Source of the DNA: an uncultured Bacteroidales bacterium
GTDB taxonomy: Bacteria; Bacteroidota; Bacteroidia; Bacteroidales; P3
Direction: 5' to 3'
DNA length: 64,000 nt
NCBI GenBank assembly: GCA_947167075.1
Contig: CAMVGR010000005.1
Location: forward strand, 116,231 to 180,230
Shown piece by piece: positions 61,910 to 64,000 of the stretch (positions are counted from its first letter, which is position 1; every line of letters begins with the position of its first letter). The translations under genes and the position numbers were made by a program. The notes beneath the pieces were generated by a model. That model did no database searches. It was not told where the DNA came from and was given only the letters and a program-made list of their open reading frames with translations.

Positions 61910-62287
61910 TCATTTGGTTTTCATAAAGGCAAAGACGACAGCAAGGATGATGAAGAGGAAGCTAACCAGATGGTTCCAGCGGATGGGCTCGCTCTTGAAT
62001 ACGGTGGCGACGATGATGGTGAAGACCGTCAGCGAGATGCACTCGGCCAGTATCTTGAGCTGCATCAGCGAGAAGGGGCCGCCGTTGATCTGGCTACCGA
62101 TACGGTTGGCCGGTATCATGAACGAGTACTCGAAGAAGGCGACTCCCCACGAGGTGAGGATGATGAGTATCAGCGGCCAGCTGGTGTTGATCTTCAGTTC
62201 GGTGAGCTTCAGGTTTCCGTACCAGGCGAAGGTCATGAATACATTGCTTACGATGAGCAGCAATATGGTGATCAGTGCTTTTGGCAT
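61910..62287 (-). CDS. DMT family protein (DUF486)
   Basis: MPKALITILLLIVSNVFMTFAWYGNLK...WGVAFFEYSFMIPANRIGSQINGGPFSLMQLKILAECISLTVF. Confidence 0.9.
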   Translation of the reverse strand: MPKALITILLLIVSNVFMTFAWYGNLKLTELKINTSWPLILIILTSWGVAFFEYSFMIPANRIGSQINGGPFSLMQLKILAECISLTVFTIIVATVFKSEPIRWNHLVSFLFIILAVVFAFMKTK

Positions 62288-63519
62288 ATCATGTGTATTA
62301 GCATTGAGAAGGCTTGATTGACTGTGCGGTCGATGTTCTGCTGGCGGCGACGTCCGGGAAAGCTCAGCAGCTGTGCCACCGTGTGCGAGGCATCTGCTAC
62401 GGCAATCCACACCGTACCTACTGGTTTCTCCTTGGTGCCTCCGTCGGGACCTGCGATGCCAGAGGTGGCTATAGCCAGGTCAGCCCCGAGGCGCTGACGC
62501 ACCCCTTCGGCCATCTCGCGGACAGTCTCTTCACTCACAGCGCCGTGGGCCTCCAGTGTGCTGTGCTGTACGCCGAGGGCGCACTCTTTCACCTCGTTGC
62601 TGTAGGCCACCACGCCGCCGCGGAAGTAGGCCGAGGCACCGGCTTGTGCTGTGAGGCTGCTGGCGATGGTGCCACCCGTGCAACTCTCAGCGGTAGCTAG
62701 GGTGAGGCCTCGCTCCGTGAGGGTCTTGTGCACCAACTCGGCCAGGGTCTCGCAGTCCTCACCAACAATGTATTGTCCAGCTATTTGATAGAGGCTTTCA
62801 AGTGGAAAATGGAAAGCGGATAGTGGATAGTCGTGTGGCAGGCGTGCCGTAAGACGCAGCTTGGTCATGCCTGCCACTGGCAGGTAGGCCAGCTTGATAT
62901 TATCTGGCAGCGACAGCTCCCATGGCTCTATCAAGTCGGAAAGGAAACTCTCACCTATGCCCTGTGTGAGGATATTCTTGTTTATAATAATCTCCGTCTC
63001 AAATGTATCCTGCAGCTTGGGGATGACGCGGTTATGCATCAACCACTCCATCTCGTGCGGCACACCCGGCAGCGACACCAGCACATGCCCGTTATGGGCA
63101 AACCACATGCAGGGAGCTGTGCCGAGGTCGTTGTTAAGCACCTCGCAGCACTTTGGCACCAGGGCCTGGGCACGGTTGACGGGCGTAAGCTCGAAGCCAC
63201 GTACGGCGAAGATGCGACGCACATTCTCCAATGCCACGGGGCTCTCCACCAACTCGGAGTGGAAGTAGTCGCAGAGGAGCTTCTTGGTGATGTCGTCCTT
63301 GGTGGGTCCGAGGCCACCTGTAACCAGCACAACGTCTGACGTGTGCATAGCCTCGTCCACTGCTTGCCAGATAGCCTCACGCACATCTCCCACAACAACC
63401 GTATTGCACACCTCCATTCCCGATTGGGTAAGCATACGTGCCATAGTCGAGGCGTTGGTATTGACCACCTGCCCCAGCAGTAGCTCGTCGCCTATATTAA
63501 TGATTGTTACACTGTTCAT
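62272..63519 (-). CDS. cinA: CinA family competence/damage-inducible protein (nicotinamide-nucleotide amidohydrolase)
   Basis: INIGDELLLGQVVNTNASTMARML...VTGGLGPTKDDITKK...LATAESCTGGTIASSLT...AIATSGIAGPDGGTKEKPVGTVWIA. Confidence 0.95.
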   Translation of the reverse strand: MNSVTIINIGDELLLGQVVNTNASTMARMLTQSGMEVCNTVVVGDVREAIWQAVDEAMHTSDVVLVTGGLGPTKDDITKKLLCDYFHSELVESPVALENVRRIFAVRGFELTPVNRAQALVPKCCEVLNNDLGTAPCMWFAHNGHVLVSLPGVPHEMEWLMHNRVIPKLQDTFETEIIINKNILTQGIGESFLSDLIEPWELSLPDNIKLAYLPVAGMTKLRLTARLPHDYPLSAFHFPLESLYQIAGQYIVGEDCETLAELVHKTLTERGLTLATAESCTGGTIASSLTAQAGASAYFRGGVVAYSNEVKECALGVQHSTLEAHGAVSEETVREMAEGVRQRLGADLAIATSGIAGPDGGTKEKPVGTVWIAVADASHTVAQLLSFPGRRRQQNIDRTVNQAFSMLIHMICQKH

Positions 63520-64000
63520 AGTCTATATTTCCTGTCGTATTCGGCGTAGCTATACTCCAGCCCGCTCTTTTCGTCGAACAAGCGTTCGGTCTGATGCACA
63601 AGGGTAAACTCCGACAAATCGATTACGGGAAAGAAGGTGTCGGCATCGGCGAACTCCCTATGCACCCATGTAACATACAGTCGGTTTACCCACGGCATCA
63701 GCAGGGCATACAATCTGCCGCCACCGATGACAAACACCTCGTCGTCGCAGTCGCGCAAGAGATCGAACAAATCATTGACGCTGTGCACCACCTCGGCATC
63801 TTCGGGGTCGTAACCCTCTGTCTGCGATAGCACTATATTGCGACGACCCTTCAGCGGGCGCTTGGGTAGGCTCTCCCAGGTGCGACGACCCATAACGACG
63901 GGATGTCCCATTGTGAGCTCTTTGAATCGCTTGAGATCACCGCTGAGGTGCCACGGCATGTCGCCGTTGAGACCGATGGCTCGGTTTTCTGCCTGTGCCA
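63516..64000 (-). CDS. folA: Dihydrofolate reductase (N-terminus beyond window)
   Basis: AQAENRAIGLNGDMPWHLSGDLKRFKELTMGHPVVMGRRTWESLPKRPLKGRRNIVLS...VFVIGGGRLYALLMP. Confidence 0.95.
   Translation of the reverse strand, partial: AQAENRAIGLNGDMPWHLSGDLKRFKELTMGHPVVMGRRTWESLPKRPLKGRRNIVLSQTEGYDPEDAEVVHSVNDLFDLLRDCDDEVFVIGGGRLYALLMPWVNRLYVTWVHREFADADTFFPVIDLSEFTLVHQTERLFDEKSGLEYSYAEYDRKYRL

Overview
A 64-kb chromosomal window from a Bacteroidota genome, most likely Bacteroidales. Support comes from TAnnTTTG-type promoters, DUF4249/TonB receptor pairing, T9SS sorting domains and a Bacteroidota-type RNAP omega. Most of it is housekeeping: nadC, deoxynucleoside kinase, kdsB, trmB, yebC, rsmI, lpxA, lpxC, guaA, bamD, rpoZ-like, coaBC, uvrA, hydG, lspA, typA, cinA, folA and tRNA-Phe(GAA). 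The unusual content falls in two groups. (1) An 8.2-kb ORF and a 9.1-kb ORF encode T9SS-secreted giants. The first is a 2736-aa multi-module protein with a type B (gliding/CHU_C) C-terminus. The second is a 3039-aa C10 (streptopain-like) protease with cleaved-adhesin-type modules, about 13 copies of a ~115-aa repeat that I cannot assign to a named family, and a type A sorting domain. A two-component system lies between them. (2) Intergenic tandem arrays with an exact 11-bp period: a dispersed ACCGTACATGC family (5 loci, three of them around the giant genes) and two sequence-unrelated arrays with the same 11-bp period, both linked to inverted repeats. Other points: a HAD-DUF4954 fusion, an LpxC lacking the FabZ fusion usual in the phylum, an HU-coiled-coil-TM-SPOR protein, a GH2 beta-mannosidase apparently lacking its middle Ig-like domain, and a REPIN/MITE-like hairpin cluster. 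No CRISPR array, prophage or intact IS element was seen. All family calls are by eye from motifs; no database search was run.
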